DNA from: Mycolicibacterium moriokaense
GTDB taxonomy: Bacteria > Actinomycetota > Actinomycetes > Mycobacteriales > Mycobacteriaceae
Assembly: GCF_003347205.1 (NCBI RefSeq)
Contig: NZ_QQBJ01000021.1
Span: 55,818 to 119,817, forward strand
Length of the DNA stretch: 64,000 nt
Reading direction: 5' to 3'
The notes below the pieces were generated by a model, which was given only the letters and a program-made list of their open reading frames with translations, was not told the DNA's origin and did no database searches. The translations under genes and the position numbers were made by a program. Positions 23,269-33,773 of the stretch are shown in pieces; position 1 is the first letter of the stretch, and each line of letters opens with the position of its first letter.

Positions 23269-24711
23269 TTATGCGCTGCCCGCGAGCTTCTCCCGCAGCG
23301 CCGCCAGCTGGGCGTCGCTGGCCAGCGACCCGCCCGCCGACTGTTCCTCGTCATGCGGGGCGCCGTTGGCGGATGGCTTGTCGGCCGCTTCGGCTTCTGC
23401 CGCCGCGAACTTCTCCATCTGCGCGGTGTGCATCTTGTGCCTGCGCTCGGCCTCGGCGTAGCGGGCCTCCCACTCGTCACGCTGCTTCTCGAAGCCCTCG
23501 ACCCATTCGTTGGTCTCGGCGTCGAAGCCCTCGGGGAAGATGTAGTTGCCCTGGTCGTCGTAGCTGTCGGCCATGCCGTACTTGCTCGGGTCGAACTCCT
23601 CGGTGTAGTCCTCGTTGGCCTGCTTGAGGCTCAGCGAGATACGACGCCGCTCCAGGTCGATGTCGATGACCTTGACCATCGCGTCGTCGCCGACGGCGAC
23701 CACCTGGTCAGGCACCTCGACGTGGCGCTCGGCCAGCTCGGAGATGTGCACCAGACCCTCGATGCCCTCCTCGACACGGACGAACGCGCCGAACGGCACC
23801 AGCTTGGTGACCTTGCCGGGCACGATCTGGCCGATGGCGTGGGTGCGGGCGAAGTGGCGCCAGGGATCTTCCTGAGTTGCCTTGAGCGACAACGACACCC
23901 GCTCGCGATCCATGTCGACGTCGAGGACCTCGACAGTGACCTCGTCGCCCACCTGGACGACCTCGGACGGGTGGTCGATGTGCTTCCAGGACAGCTCGGA
24001 GACGTGCACCAGGCCGTCGACGCCGCCGAGATCGACGAACGCGCCGAAGTTGACGATCGAGGACACCACACCCTTGCGGATGGCGCCCTTCTGCAGCTGG
24101 TTGAGGAACTCGCTGCGCACCTCGGACTGCGTCTGCTCCAGCCAGGCGCGACGGGACAGCACCACGTTGTTGCGGTTCTTGTCGAGCTCGATGATCTTGG
24201 CCTCGATCTCCTTGCCGATGTACGGCTGCAGATCGCGGACGCGACGCATCTCGACCAGCGACGCGGGCAGGAAGCCGCGCAGGCCGATGTCGAGGATCAG
24301 GCCGCCCTTGACGACCTCGATGACGGTGCCCTTGACGGCCTCGTCCTTTTCCTTGAGCTCTTCGATGGTGCCCCAGGCGCGCTCGTACTGTGCGCGCTTC
24401 TTGGACAGGATCAGGCGGCCTTCCTTGTCCTCCTTGGTGAGGACCAGGGCTTCGACCTCATCACCGACGGACACAACCTCGTTGGGGTCGACGTCGTGCT
24501 TGATGGAGAGCTCACGGGAAGGGATGACGCCTTCGGTCTTGTAACCGATGTCGAGCAGGACCTCGTCGCGATCTACCTTGACGATGGTTCCCTCGACGAT
24601 GTCGCCATCGTTGAAGTATTTGATGGTTTTGTCGATGGCGGCGAGAAAGTCCTCGCTCGAGCCGATGTCGTTGACGGCTACTTGCGGCGAGGTGACGGAC
24701 GGACTTGGCAT
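23269..24711 (-). CDS. rpsA: 30S ribosomal protein S1
   Basis: A 480-aa protein with four S1 RNA-binding repeats between about residues 30 and 360 (for example GDIVEGTIVKVDRDEVLLDI and VVSSIVNFGAFVDLGGVDGL), then an acidic C-terminal tail of about 115 residues ending in KLAGSA. It binds mRNA at the small subunit and supports initiation and trans-translation. The C-terminal region is the part linked to pyrazinoic acid binding in M. tuberculosis. ATG 24711 is chosen to match known mycobacterial S1 N-termini (MPSPSVTSPQVAVNDIG). Confidence 0.97.
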   Translation of the reverse strand: MPSPSVTSPQVAVNDIGSSEDFLAAIDKTIKYFNDGDIVEGTIVKVDRDEVLLDIGYKTEGVIPSRELSIKHDVDPNEVVSVGDEVEALVLTKEDKEGRLILSKKRAQYERAWGTIEELKEKDEAVKGTVIEVVKGGLILDIGLRGFLPASLVEMRRVRDLQPYIGKEIEAKIIELDKNRNNVVLSRRAWLEQTQSEVRSEFLNQLQKGAIRKGVVSSIVNFGAFVDLGGVDGLVHVSELSWKHIDHPSEVVQVGDEVTVEVLDVDMDRERVSLSLKATQEDPWRHFARTHAIGQIVPGKVTKLVPFGAFVRVEEGIEGLVHISELAERHVEVPDQVVAVGDDAMVKVIDIDLERRRISLSLKQANEDYTEEFDPSKYGMADSYDDQGNYIFPEGFDAETNEWVEGFEKQRDEWEARYAEAERRHKMHTAQMEKFAAAEAEAADKPSANGAPHDEEQSAGGSLASDAQLAALREKLAGSA

Positions 24712-24915
24712 GTGGTGGGTTGCTCCGGACAGGTTTGGTCGTAGGGACATGGGACGTTCGAGTTATTGGTTTCGACGCGCGCGCCGAGATCGTGCTCCGC
24801 ACCCGCAGCAGAGATCGCGAAACCACGTCGCGGGTACCCGTCGAGGTTACTCGACTGTGTACACGCTGGACAAACTCGGTCCCTGTCGCGGTGAGTGGGC
24901 GGCTACCCTGCACTG

Positions 24916-26085
24916 GTGACTTATGCCGGTCCGCCGCAGCAGCCACTTCAATTCATTCCGGCATTTCCGCCGATTCAGAAGAAGGTCCGCAAGGTCGGGG
25001 CGCCGTTGGGGGTGCTGATCCTGCTGGGCACCATCGCCGGGCTCATCGTGATCGCGCTGACCGCGTTCAACCCGGTCGGCACCGCCATCGGGTTCGTGCT
25101 GTCCAGCGTCGCCATGACCTTGGTCGTGCTGGCCTACCTGTGGTTGGACCGCTGGGAGCCGGAGCCGCCGCGGCTGCTCATCCTGGCGTTCCTGTGGGGC
25201 GCGTCGGTCTCCGTCATCATCGCGTCGATACTTCAGCTGGTCACGGAGGCCGCGATCAACCCCGGCGCCTCGGATTCGGTCAGCCCCGTGACCATCGTGC
25301 TCGGCGCCCCGCTGACCGAAGAGGCCGCAAAGGGGCTGTTTCTGCTGCTGATGATGACCGGGCGGCGCCGTGACGAGCTCAACTCGCTGACCGACTGCCT
25401 GGTCTACGCGGGCCTGGTGGGAGCGGGTTTCGCCTGGCTGGAGGACATCCTCTACATCGGGGGCGGAGAAACGGTCAACGATTCCCTGCTGACCGCGGCG
25501 ATGCGGTTGATCATGGCGCCGTTCGCCCATTCCCTGTTCACCACGTTCTTCGGGATCGGCGTGTGGTTCGCGCTGCAGCACCGAAATGCGCTCGCCAAGA
25601 TCGGCTACCTGCTGCTCGGCTACCTCGGCGCTGTGGTCATGCACGGCATGTGGAACGGGTCCTCGCTGCTCGGCGTCGGGGCGTACTTCCTGGTGTACGT
25701 GCTGTGGATGGTGCCGATCTTCGGTCTGGTGATCTGGCTGGGAGTCGCCAGCAGACGCAAGGAGCAGCGCATCGTCGCCGAGAAGTTGCCGGGCATGGTG
25801 GCCGCGGGGCTGGTCACACCCAACGAGGCGACCTGGCTCGGCTCGATGCGCCACCGCAAGTCCGCGATCCGGCACGCCACGCACACCGGCGGAAAACCCG
25901 CAGGCAAGTCCGTCAAGACCTTCGCCACCCAGGTGGTGGAGTTGGCCTTCGTCCGCGACCGCATCGATCGCGGGTTCGGCAACCAGCGCGTGGCAGCGGC
26001 GCTGAACGAGGAGACATACGCGGTCTACGGCGCGCGGGCGGGCGCGCCGGTGCTGCAGTCGCTGTCCGGCTACCGGGCGTCCTAG
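24916..26085 (+). CDS. PrsW-family intramembrane metalloprotease
   Basis: A 389-aa membrane protein with seven to eight hydrophobic helices. The family motifs are visible: Glu-Glu in APLTEEAAKG, GFAWLEDILY, the histidine in PFAHSLFTTF and a second in VMHGMWNGS. PrsW proteases cut anti-sigma factors within the membrane in Bacillus; a mycobacterial substrate is not evident from the context. The C-terminal 110 residues are soluble. The GTG at 24916 is used. It is divergent from rpsA. Confidence 0.85.
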   Translation: MTYAGPPQQPLQFIPAFPPIQKKVRKVGAPLGVLILLGTIAGLIVIALTAFNPVGTAIGFVLSSVAMTLVVLAYLWLDRWEPEPPRLLILAFLWGASVSVIIASILQLVTEAAINPGASDSVSPVTIVLGAPLTEEAAKGLFLLLMMTGRRRDELNSLTDCLVYAGLVGAGFAWLEDILYIGGGETVNDSLLTAAMRLIMAPFAHSLFTTFFGIGVWFALQHRNALAKIGYLLLGYLGAVVMHGMWNGSSLLGVGAYFLVYVLWMVPIFGLVIWLGVASRRKEQRIVAEKLPGMVAAGLVTPNEATWLGSMRHRKSAIRHATHTGGKPAGKSVKTFATQVVELAFVRDRIDRGFGNQRVAAALNEETYAVYGARAGAPVLQSLSGYRAS

Positions 26086-26573
26086 CCCGTTCGGCGCGCT
26101 CTGCGGGCCCGCGACAGCAGCGGGCCGCCACCGGGCGCATAGTGCAGGACCATGGCGGCGAGGGTGTCGCGGAGGCGTTGATGCTGCGGCGGAGTCGCCT
26201 TGGCGGAGTCGAGGTCGCGGTACCCGGCGCCGGCCCACACCCCGGCGATCGCGGCGTCGGTGAGCCCGGCCCTGGCTCGTGACGTGTCGAGCACCGCCAG
26301 ACCCACGGCGGTCGCCGCGTGCACCGCGTCCACCCAGACGCCCATCGCAAGCACTTCGGGGCTCGGACGCACGCCGGACAGCGTCGCCTGCGTCAGGTGA
26401 CGCGCGCCGAGGATGCGAGCGACGGCCCGGCTGCGCTTGTCGACGGTCAGGCCGTGCACCAACCCGAGCGTTGTCGCGGGCGCCACGAGCAGGGCCAGTC
26501 CCCACGCCGCCCGCGCTCCCTCGATCTTGCGGTAGCGGACGCCCGCAGGGCTATTCGATTGGGCGGGAGTCAA
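26082..26573 (-). CDS. Small membrane-associated hypothetical protein coupled to an SDR
   Basis: I place the start at TTG 26573 because it overlaps the SDR stop as TTGA; GTG 26540 is an alternative. The protein (163 aa) has two or three Ala/Val/Leu-rich segments ([20 protein letters not shown] and [20 protein letters not shown]) that may span or line the membrane, and a basic C-terminus ([10 protein letters not shown]). There is no known domain. It is downstream of, and probably co-translated with, the SDR. Confidence 0.6.
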   Translation of the reverse strand: MTPAQSNSPAGVRYRKIEGARAAWGLALLVAPATTLGLVHGLTVDKRSRAVARILGARHLTQATLSGVRPSPEVLAMGVWVDAVHAATAVGLAVLDTSRARAGLTDAAIAGVWAGAGYRDLDSAKATPPQHQRLRDTLAAMVLHYAPGGGPLLSRARRARRTG

Positions 26574-27583
26574 TTTCGACGCCTTCTCATCGCCGTCCCC
26601 GCCGTGACGGCGGCACCTGCCGCGGCAGCCATTGTGATCGGGCGCGCGTGTTCGGCCACCCACAGCTGTGGAGAGACTTTGTGGGAGCGGTCGTCAAAGC
26701 TGCCATGCGCACCGTGATCGGTGCCGCTGGCGTCATCGACGGGTTGCCACAGATTGTTGGGACGATCCTGGCTCACCTGCTCCTTCGTCTGTTGCGAGTC
26801 AAAGCCGGTCCTGGCGAGGTAACGATCGAGCACCGCGGGCATCATCCGCTGGCCCACAGTGGTGACTGCCGTGCTCGCACCGACCCAAAACTGTTTGCGC
26901 TTCGGATGATCCGCGGCGTACACGACAGCCTTGGCCGCGACTTCTGGCTCATAGATCGGCGGAACGGGTTGCGGATGGCGGGGCAGCCGCGACAGCACCC
27001 ACGAGAACTGCGGGGTGTTCAGCGCAGGCATTTGGGCGATGGTGATGTGAATGTTGCTGCGCTCGTGCAGAAGTTCCGTGCGTACTGACTCGGTGAACCC
27101 GTTGATCGCGTGCTTCGCGCCGCAGTAGGCGGACTGCAACGGTATGGCTCTGCTTCCGAGGGCAGAGCCGACCTGCACGATGGCGCCCGCGTTTCGCGGT
27201 TTCATCCGGGACAGCGCGACCATCGTGCCGTAAACGAAGCCGAGATAGCTGACCTCGGTGACCCGGCGAAACTCGTCGGCGCTGATCTGATGGAAGGGCG
27301 CGAACACCGAGGTGAATGCGCAGTTGACCCACACATCGATCGGCCCGAACGCCTCTTCGGTCTTTTCTGCCGCGGCGACGACCTGGTCGTAGTCGGCCAC
27401 ATCGGTCGGAACGACGAGCGGCTGCCCGCCCGCTTCCTTCACGTCGTGGGCCGCACCGTCCAAACCGGATTGCCCGCGCGCGAGCAGTGCGATTCGGTCG
27501 CCGCGCGCCGCGAAGGCTCGCGCCGCCGCCCTTCCGATTCCGGCGCTGGCGCCGGTGATCACCACGGTTCTCTGTCGTGTCAT
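26570..27583 (-). CDS. SDR oxidoreductase with C-terminal membrane anchor
   Basis: A 337-aa SDR with TGASAGIG (10-17), Ser140, and Tyr153-x3-Lys157 in YCGAKHA. Beyond the catalytic domain (about 250 residues) there is a polar linker and a C-terminal hydrophobic stretch [17 protein letters not shown] (about 317-333) followed by MRRRRN, suggesting a tail anchor with cytoplasmic Arg cluster. The substrate is unknown; similar mycobacterial proteins are lipid- or alcohol-related. The stop overlaps the next gene's TTG. It follows the GH15 operon by 32 bp. Confidence 0.88.
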   Translation of the reverse strand: MTRQRTVVITGASAGIGRAAARAFAARGDRIALLARGQSGLDGAAHDVKEAGGQPLVVPTDVADYDQVVAAAEKTEEAFGPIDVWVNCAFTSVFAPFHQISADEFRRVTEVSYLGFVYGTMVALSRMKPRNAGAIVQVGSALGSRAIPLQSAYCGAKHAINGFTESVRTELLHERSNIHITIAQMPALNTPQFSWVLSRLPRHPQPVPPIYEPEVAAKAVVYAADHPKRKQFWVGASTAVTTVGQRMMPAVLDRYLARTGFDSQQTKEQVSQDRPNNLWQPVDDASGTDHGAHGSFDDRSHKVSPQLWVAEHARPITMAAAAGAAVTAGTAMRRRRN

Positions 27584-27615
27584 AGCTTCTCCTGGGTTTC
27601 TCCTGGTTCGACTTG

Positions 27616-29382
27616 CTAGCTCGACTTGGCCGGCGGCTTTGCCAACCTCACGGACGACTCGATGAGCAGCGCGTGCACGAACGCCTGCGGAATGTTTCCT
27701 CTGAGCTGGCGCTGCTCGACGTCGAACTCCTCGCTCAGCAGTCCGGGCGGCCCGCAGGCGGTGCGATTGCGTTCGAAATAACGGGCCGCGGCAACGTCGT
27801 CGCCCAGTTGGTGGGTGGCCAGCGCCATCCAGAATCCACACAGCGCGAACGCGCCTTCTGTCGCACCTAAGGACCGCGAGGGGTTGTCGTGGCGGAACCG
27901 GTAGACGAACCCGTCGTCAGCCAGTTCCCGTCGCACCGCCGCCAGCGTGGCCAGGTGGCGGGGGTCCTCCCGCGGGATCGCACCCCGGATACCCGCCTGC
28001 AGCAGTGCCGCGTCGAGGCGAGGATCGTCGGGTGCACGCTGCCAACGGCCGGTCGGGTGAACGCAGTCGGCGGCATCGGCCAGGATCGTGTCCGCCAGCT
28101 CAGTCCACTTGCCGACATCCGCGCCCACCGCGTGGGTCGCCATCGCGTTCAGGCCGGCGACGCAACTCAGCCGGGAATGCGCCCAACGCTTGTCGTCGAG
28201 TTCCCAGATGCCCGCGTCGGGCTCCCGCCACCGCTTCGAGATGGCCTCGACGGCCGCGACCGCGGCCGAGTACGAGTGGCTGTCCAGCCTGTCGTGACCA
28301 GCGGCGGCCGCGAACAACTGCAGTGCTTCACCGAGCGCGTCCAACTGGAACTGCTTGTTCGCGTGGTTGCCGACGATGTCGCTTCCGCCGGGGTAGCCGC
28401 TCAGTCGAAGCGATCGCTCGTCCGGTACGGGACCGCCGGCGATGGTGTAGGCCGGCTTCAACTCGGGCCCGTCTTCGAGCACCCGCTCGGCGACGAAGGC
28501 CACGGCGCCGTCGAGGAGTTCGTGCTGACCGGCAGCGGCCACCGCCTGGCCGGCGTAGCACTGATCGCGGATCCAGACGTAGCGGTAGTCGTAGTTGCGG
28601 CCCTGGTTCGCGCGCTCAGGCATGCTCATCGTGGCCGCCGCCACCATGCCGCCGCTGTTCGCGGTCAGTCCGCGTAGCACCGCATGGGCATGCCGCGTGT
28701 CCCGTGGCGCGATGCTGTCGGAGTAGCTGGGAAGTGTTGCGTCCCAACGGCTCTCGGTCTCCTGCCACAACTCGGTGATCGAGGGCAGCTGTTCGCGGCA
28801 ACTTCGCTTTCGCAATTCGAGTACGACGTCGTGTCGCCCGCCCTCCGGAACCCGGATGACGCCACGCAACTCGGGCGTGGCCACGCCCGATGCGGGCTCG
28901 GCATCGGAGGCTCCGCGCAGGGTCATTGCGAGATCGCCGACTTGGGCATGCCAGTCCCCGTGCTCATCGCGACTCAGATCGCGCATGCCGTGGCGACCGA
29001 AACCGGCGGCCGGGGAGAACACCAGCTTCGCCTCGGCGTCGCCGCTGATCGCCTCGACCCGCCGGAGCAGCACCAATCGGTCGGATGAAGCCGGGAACGA
29101 CAGCGCTTCGCGGCACTCCAGAATGCCGTCTGCGGTCACCCATCGCGACCGCCAGATCAGGCTGCCCTCCTCGTAATGCCCGCCCCAGACGAACCGCCGG
29201 CTCGGGGTGATCGCGAAGATTCCCGGGCCGCCGATCAGCGACGCGAACACGGCGTCGTCGTGCCAGTTCGGCGCACACATCCAGCTGATCTCCCCGCGGG
29301 GCCCGATCAGGGCTCCACGTTGCCCGTCGGCCAGCAGTGCATACTCCCGCAGCACGTGCGGCGCGAACTCCTCTGTGCTCAT
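27616..29382 (-). CDS. Glycoside hydrolase family 15 (glucoamylase/trehalase type)
   Basis: A 588-aa enzyme. The N-terminal beta domain (about 1-220) begins with [20 protein letters not shown], typical of bacterial GH15 members. The (alpha/alpha)6 catalytic domain has [13 protein letters not shown] (substrate-binding WIRD at 270-273), the first acidic centre near GIWELDD (Glu394) and the second in LLSEEFD (Glu551/552). Mycobacterial GH15 proteins include trehalases; activity on trehalose or alpha-glucans cannot be told apart here. Start ATG 29382 overlaps the upstream membrane-protein stop. Confidence 0.85.
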   Translation of the reverse strand: MSTEEFAPHVLREYALLADGQRGALIGPRGEISWMCAPNWHDDAVFASLIGGPGIFAITPSRRFVWGGHYEEGSLIWRSRWVTADGILECREALSFPASSDRLVLLRRVEAISGDAEAKLVFSPAAGFGRHGMRDLSRDEHGDWHAQVGDLAMTLRGASDAEPASGVATPELRGVIRVPEGGRHDVVLELRKRSCREQLPSITELWQETESRWDATLPSYSDSIAPRDTRHAHAVLRGLTANSGGMVAAATMSMPERANQGRNYDYRYVWIRDQCYAGQAVAAAGQHELLDGAVAFVAERVLEDGPELKPAYTIAGGPVPDERSLRLSGYPGGSDIVGNHANKQFQLDALGEALQLFAAAAGHDRLDSHSYSAAVAAVEAISKRWREPDAGIWELDDKRWAHSRLSCVAGLNAMATHAVGADVGKWTELADTILADAADCVHPTGRWQRAPDDPRLDAALLQAGIRGAIPREDPRHLATLAAVRRELADDGFVYRFRHDNPSRSLGATEGAFALCGFWMALATHQLGDDVAAARYFERNRTACGPPGLLSEEFDVEQRQLRGNIPQAFVHALLIESSVRLAKPPAKSS

Positions 29383-29864
29383 GTCGATTTCGAGCGACGT
29401 CGGGCGATGCGGCGAGGCAGCCAGGCCGGTCCTTCGATGTGGTCGGGCACCAGCCACACCGCGACGCCGAAGTTGTAGGCGAACAACGCCGCATAGAGCA
29501 GGGTGGCCTCGACGGTGAAGCCGAGCGGACCCGGGGCCCCGTGGGCCGCGGCCACCGGGCAGATGATGGTCAAAGCCAACGCGCTCGCCGCGATGACGCC
29601 GGTGAAGCCCAGCGCGACTTTCCGGTGCGCGCAGGCGATGGCCGCCGCCATACCGACGCCGACCAGCAGCCAGCCGAGCGCAGCCGTGGGCATCAGGCCG
29701 AGCGGCACGCTTGCGGTGGTCAGGCCGAGAATTCCGAGTCCGGCCGCACAAACTGCTTCAGCTGCCAGCAGCCGGCGTCCCTGTCGCCAGTGCCCCGGCT
29801 GGAGACTGACGCGGACCAGCGTGGTGGTGTCTGCTGGGCTTTCTCCGCGGGTGTCGCGGGCCAC
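29379..29864 (-). CDS. Four-TM membrane protein upstream of GH15
   Basis: A 161-aa protein with four hydrophobic segments (LLAAEAVCAAGLGILGLTTA, LGWLLVGVGMAAAIACA, LGFTGVIAASALALTIICPV, LLYAALFAYNFGVAVWLV) and a basic C-terminus RRIARRRSK. The loop before segment four contains HGAPGPLGFTVEA. It is linked to the GH15 gene by an ATGA overlap. It has no enzyme motif; the function is unknown. Confidence 0.7.
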   Translation of the reverse strand: MARDTRGESPADTTTLVRVSLQPGHWRQGRRLLAAEAVCAAGLGILGLTTASVPLGLMPTAALGWLLVGVGMAAAIACAHRKVALGFTGVIAASALALTIICPVAAAHGAPGPLGFTVEATLLYAALFAYNFGVAVWLVPDHIEGPAWLPRRIARRRSKST

Positions 29865-30017
29865 GGTGTCACCCCCTCAGGTCAAAACGTTGCACAGTGC
29901 AGTATTTCCATAGTGGATGACATGCCAAACGCAACAATGCCTGAGAAGTTCTTGTGCAATGGGTGATGACGGGCTGCCTGAGTCGCCGGACGCGGTGCGG
30001 GCCCCGGTGGGCCTTTC

Positions 30018-32738
30018 TCAGTGAGCGGCCGCGTCCCAGCTGCGGCCGTACCCGACCGACACTTCCAGCGGCACGTCGAGCGGATAGGCGCCGCCCATCT
30101 TGTCGCGGACCAGCGATTCGAGCTGGTCCCGCTCGCCCGCGGCGACCTCGAAGAGCAGTTCGTCGTGCACCTGCAGCAGCATCCGCGATTCGAGCCCCGC
30201 GTCCGCGATCGCCTTGTCGACCTCGATCATCGCCACCTTGATGATGTCCGCGGCGCTGCCCTGGATCGGCGCGTTCAGGGCGGCACGCTCGGCCGCCTCG
30301 CGCACGTTCCGGTTGCTGCTGTCCAGTTCCGGCAGGTAGCGCCGCCGTCCGAACACGGTCGAGGTGTAGCCGTCCTTGCGGGCCTGGTCGACGACGTCGC
30401 GCAGGTAGTCACGGACCCCGCCGAATCGGTCGAAGTACTGCTCCATCTGCACTTTTGCTTCTTCGGTGGAGATTTTCAGCTGCGCGGCCAGCCCGTAGGC
30501 CGACAGCCCGTAGGCCAATCCGTACGACATCGCCTTGACCCGGCGTCTCAGCTCGGCGGTGACCTCGTCGATCGGGACGGCGAACGCCCGCGACGCGACG
30601 AACGAGTGCAGGTCCTCGCCGGTGCGGAACGCCTCGATGAGGCCCTCGTCCCGAGACAGATGGGCCATGATCCGCATCTCGATCTGGCTGTAGTCGGCCG
30701 TCATCAGCTCGGCGTAGTCCCTTTGGCTGCCCTTGCCGACGACGAACGCATCGCGGATGCGTCTGCCCGCATCGGTGCGGATGGGGATGTTCTGCAGGTT
30801 GGGTTCGGTTGACGACAGCCGGCCCGTCGCCGCGATGGTCTGGTTGAACGTGGTGTGGATGCGGCCGTCGGAGGCGACCGAGTTCAGCAGCCCGTCGACT
30901 GTGACCTTGAGCCGGGTGACATCGCGGTGCGCCAAGAGATGCTGCAGGAACGGGTGCCCTGTCTTGTCGAAAAGCGACTGCAACGCGTCCGCATCGGTGG
31001 TGTAGCCGGTCTTGGTGCGTTTCGTCTTCGGCATCTCCAACTCGTCGAACAGCACCACCTGCAGCTGCTTCGGGGAGCCGAGATTGATCTGCTTGCCGAT
31101 CACGCTGTAGGCGGCCTCTGCCGCATCCCTGATCTGGTCGGCGAATTCGCTCTGCAGCTCTGAGAGCCGGGCCAGGTCGACCGCGATGCCGGTGGTCTCC
31201 ATCTGGGCCAGCACGCGCTGCACGGGAAGCTCCATCTCGCCGAGCAGCGGCGAGGATTCGATTCGCTCCAGCTCCTTGTCGAGCGCATCGGCAAGGTCCA
31301 TCACCGCGCTGGCCCGAAGGATCGACGTCTGGACCGCCTGCTCGTCGACTCCCTCCGAGTCATCGAGTAGCGAAAGTTGTTGCTGCTCAGGATTATCCGC
31401 ACGTAGTTCGCGCTTGAGATAACGCAACGACAGATCATCGAGCGCGAAGCTGCGCTGGCCCGGCCGGACCAGGTAGGCCGCCAGCGCGGTGTCGGAGGTG
31501 ACGCCGCGAAGCGTCCAGCCGCGGCCCTGCAGGTCGTGCATCGCGAGCTTCGCCTCGTGCAGCGCCTTCGGGGCCTCGGCATCGGCGAGCCATGCCGCCA
31601 GCGCGGCCTCGTCCTCCGAGGACAGGGCGGCGGTGTCGAGATAACGCCCGTCGCCGTCGCCGGCCACGATCGCCAGCGCGGTGGCGTCGGCGTCGAAGGC
31701 CAGGTGCGTGCCGATTACCGCCAACCCAGACCGCCCGCCGGCGGCGTGCTCGGACAGCCACGCGGCCAGCTCGCCGGATTCCAGCGCGCCACCTCGCACA
31801 TCGAAGCCCTGATCGACCTCGGGGTCCGCCGATGCGAGCGTGTCGAAGAGGCGGTCACGAAGCACCCGGAACTCGAGGTCGTCGAACAGTCGATGGATCT
31901 GGTCGCGGTCCCATGGCTGCATCCGCAGCGTGTCCGGCGTCTGTGCCAGCGGCACATCCTTGACGAGATCGGTGAGCTCGCGGTTGAGCACGACGTGAGA
32001 CAGGTTGTCCCGAAGCGCGTCACCGACCTTGCCTTTGACAGTGTCGACCTGGTCGACGAGCGCCTGAAGGGAGCCGTACTCGGCGATCCATTTGGTGGCG
32101 GTCTTCTCCCCCACGCCCGGAATGCCGGGCAGGTTGTCGCTCGGGTCGCCCCGCAGCGCGGCGAAGTCGGGATATTGCTGCGGGGTGAGCCCGTATTTCT
32201 CGAGCACCGCCGCCGGGGTGAACCGGGTGAGCTCGCTGACACCTTTACGCGGATACAGCACGGTGACGTCGTCGCTGACAAGCTGCAGCGAGTCGCGGTC
32301 CCCGGTGACGACCAGGACCCGGTAGCCCTCGTCCTCGGCCTGTGTAGCCAGGGTGGCGATGACGTCGTCGGCCTCGTAGCCCGGCTCGGCGAGCACGGTG
32401 ATACCCAACGCGCCGAGCACTTCTTTGGTGATGTCGATCTGGCCGCGGAACTCATCGGGTGTCGCCGACCGACCCGCCTTGTACTCCGGGTACCTGTCCA
32501 GCCGGAACGTCTGACGGGACACGTCGAAGGCGGCGGCGATGTGGCTGGGCCCCTCGTCGCGCAGCAGGTTGATCAGCATCGCGGTGAACCCGTAGACCGC
32601 ATTGGTGGTCAAGCCGCCCTGGGTCTTGAAGTTCTCGGCGGGCAGCGCATAGAAGGCGCGAAACGCCAGCGAATTGCCGTCCAGCAGCATCAATGTCGGC
32701 TTCTCGGTGGCCTTCTCTGCCGGCGCGCTCGGTGTCAC
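30018..32738 (-). CDS. polA: DNA polymerase I
   Basis: A 906-aa protein: N-terminal 5'-nuclease (LMLLDGNSLAFRAFYALP, then acidic residues around YEADDVIATLA), a central 3'-5' exonuclease-like domain (about 320-480) that appears to lack the usual carboxylates, and a C-terminal family A polymerase with DYSQIEMRIMAHLS (motif A), the O-helix RRRVKAMSYGLAYGLS, and VHDELLFE (motif C). It fills gaps in repair and removes Okazaki primers. The start is placed at GTG 32738 by comparison with mycobacterial PolA. It is oriented away from the OB-fold/thiolase pair. Confidence 0.96.
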   Translation of the reverse strand: MTPSAPAEKATEKPTLMLLDGNSLAFRAFYALPAENFKTQGGLTTNAVYGFTAMLINLLRDEGPSHIAAAFDVSRQTFRLDRYPEYKAGRSATPDEFRGQIDITKEVLGALGITVLAEPGYEADDVIATLATQAEDEGYRVLVVTGDRDSLQLVSDDVTVLYPRKGVSELTRFTPAAVLEKYGLTPQQYPDFAALRGDPSDNLPGIPGVGEKTATKWIAEYGSLQALVDQVDTVKGKVGDALRDNLSHVVLNRELTDLVKDVPLAQTPDTLRMQPWDRDQIHRLFDDLEFRVLRDRLFDTLASADPEVDQGFDVRGGALESGELAAWLSEHAAGGRSGLAVIGTHLAFDADATALAIVAGDGDGRYLDTAALSSEDEAALAAWLADAEAPKALHEAKLAMHDLQGRGWTLRGVTSDTALAAYLVRPGQRSFALDDLSLRYLKRELRADNPEQQQLSLLDDSEGVDEQAVQTSILRASAVMDLADALDKELERIESSPLLGEMELPVQRVLAQMETTGIAVDLARLSELQSEFADQIRDAAEAAYSVIGKQINLGSPKQLQVVLFDELEMPKTKRTKTGYTTDADALQSLFDKTGHPFLQHLLAHRDVTRLKVTVDGLLNSVASDGRIHTTFNQTIAATGRLSSTEPNLQNIPIRTDAGRRIRDAFVVGKGSQRDYAELMTADYSQIEMRIMAHLSRDEGLIEAFRTGEDLHSFVASRAFAVPIDEVTAELRRRVKAMSYGLAYGLSAYGLAAQLKISTEEAKVQMEQYFDRFGGVRDYLRDVVDQARKDGYTSTVFGRRRYLPELDSSNRNVREAAERAALNAPIQGSAADIIKVAMIEVDKAIADAGLESRMLLQVHDELLFEVAAGERDQLESLVRDKMGGAYPLDVPLEVSVGYGRSWDAAAH

Positions 32739-32810
32739 GGACCTAACTCTAGGCACCGCCGCCGACACCCAAGTGCCCGCGGGCAAGGTCGGCCATGCGC
32801 GAACTCGGGG

Positions 32811-33152
32811 TCAGTAACCGAGCAGCTTGCGGAACTGCTGGCCGACGGCCATCGACTGGCCCATCCGCTGCACCCAGCCGTCGAGGGCGGCCTTGGTGTC
32901 AGCGGGATTCCAGCCGCGTTCCTGGGCCAGCGCGATCATGCCCGCCTCGTCGGTGATCCCGCGGGCCTGCGCGTCGCGCGCGAGTTGCGCGTAGTCCTGC
33001 AGCGAGATGCCGTTGATCGGCTGCCAGATCGGGTCGTCGGCGGCCACCGAGCGTGTCGACGGGCCGCCCAGGATCGCCGGGTCGATGGGGCCTGCGCCCT
33101 GCACGTGCACCATGCCTTCGGCGGCTGCCCTGGCCTTCTTGAAGAGTCCCAT
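32811..33152 (-). CDS. Small hypothetical protein, 113 aa
   Basis: ATG 33152 is favoured over ATG 33158 because GGAG lies 6 bp upstream of the former. The protein begins MGLFKKARAAAEGMVHVQ and is soluble and helical; the segment LQDYAQLARDAQARGITDEAGM repeats a motif seen in actinobacterial proteins of unknown function. There is no transmembrane segment or metal site. It sits between polA and the divergent OB-fold gene. Confidence 0.7.
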   Translation of the reverse strand: MGLFKKARAAAEGMVHVQGAGPIDPAILGGPSTRSVAADDPIWQPINGISLQDYAQLARDAQARGITDEAGMIALAQERGWNPADTKAALDGWVQRMGQSMAVGQQFRKLLGY

Positions 33153-33308
33153 CGTCATCTCCGCTCGTTCTCCGGTCCGGGACCTGATGTCCAGACGCTA
33201 CTCGCGAGCCAGTGCACACGGACCGGATCGCTACCGATCCCAAGATCGCCGGCCGGGCCAAACTGGAACACGTTTCAGTTTTGCGGCGCGACTGGGTACG
33301 CTGACCGC

Positions 33309-33773
33309 GTGTCAGCTTCCATGCAACCCGCGATCGACGGCTGGTTCGCCACCGATGGTTCCGGGCAGCCGTACCTGCTCGGCGGCAAATGCCACCAGTG
33401 CGGCACCTACGTGTTCCCGCCGAGGTCGAACAACTGCCCCAACCCGGCCTGCGACAGCGACGACCTGGCGCAGGTGCCACTGTCGCGCCGCGGCACGCTG
33501 TGGAGCTACACCGAGAACCGCTATCCCCCGCCGGCGCCCTATCCCGCACCGGATCCGTTCGAGCCGTTCGCGATCGCTGCGGTGCAGTTGGCCGACGAAG
33601 GAATCATCGTGCTGGGCAAGGTCGTCGAGGGCACGCTGGCCGCCGATCTGAAAGTCGGGATGGAGATGGAACTGACCACCATGCCGCTCTTCGTCGACGA
33701 CGGCGGCGTCGAACGCATCGTGCACGCATGGAGGATCGCGGGCGCGAGGAGCAGCCAGGGTGGTGCCGAATGA
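33309..33773 (+). CDS. Zn-ribbon/OB-fold (DUF35) thiolase partner
   Basis: A 154-aa protein with an N-terminal rubredoxin-like zinc ribbon (CHQCG...CPNPAC) and a C-terminal OB fold (GTLWSYTENRYPPPAPYP through IVLGKVVEG). Proteins of this type bind acyl-CoA and form complexes with degradative thiolases. Its stop overlaps the thiolase start (ATGA), which supports a heteromeric complex; the pair corresponds to Rv1628c-Rv1627c. GTG 33309 is used; ATG 33321 is possible. Confidence 0.9.
   Translation: MSASMQPAIDGWFATDGSGQPYLLGGKCHQCGTYVFPPRSNNCPNPACDSDDLAQVPLSRRGTLWSYTENRYPPPAPYPAPDPFEPFAIAAVQLADEGIIVLGKVVEGTLAADLKVGMEMELTTMPLFVDDGGVERIVHAWRIAGARSSQGGAE

Noticed and set aside
22765-24744. Plus-strand open frame of about 660 codons opposite coaE and rpsA
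   Set aside because: Composition is a mirror of the acidic/valine-rich S1 repeats; no start signal or domain.
31536-33773. Plus-strand frame of 745 codons ending in the DUF35 gene
   Set aside because: The upstream part is antisense to polA; only the segment from GTG 33309 is a real gene.
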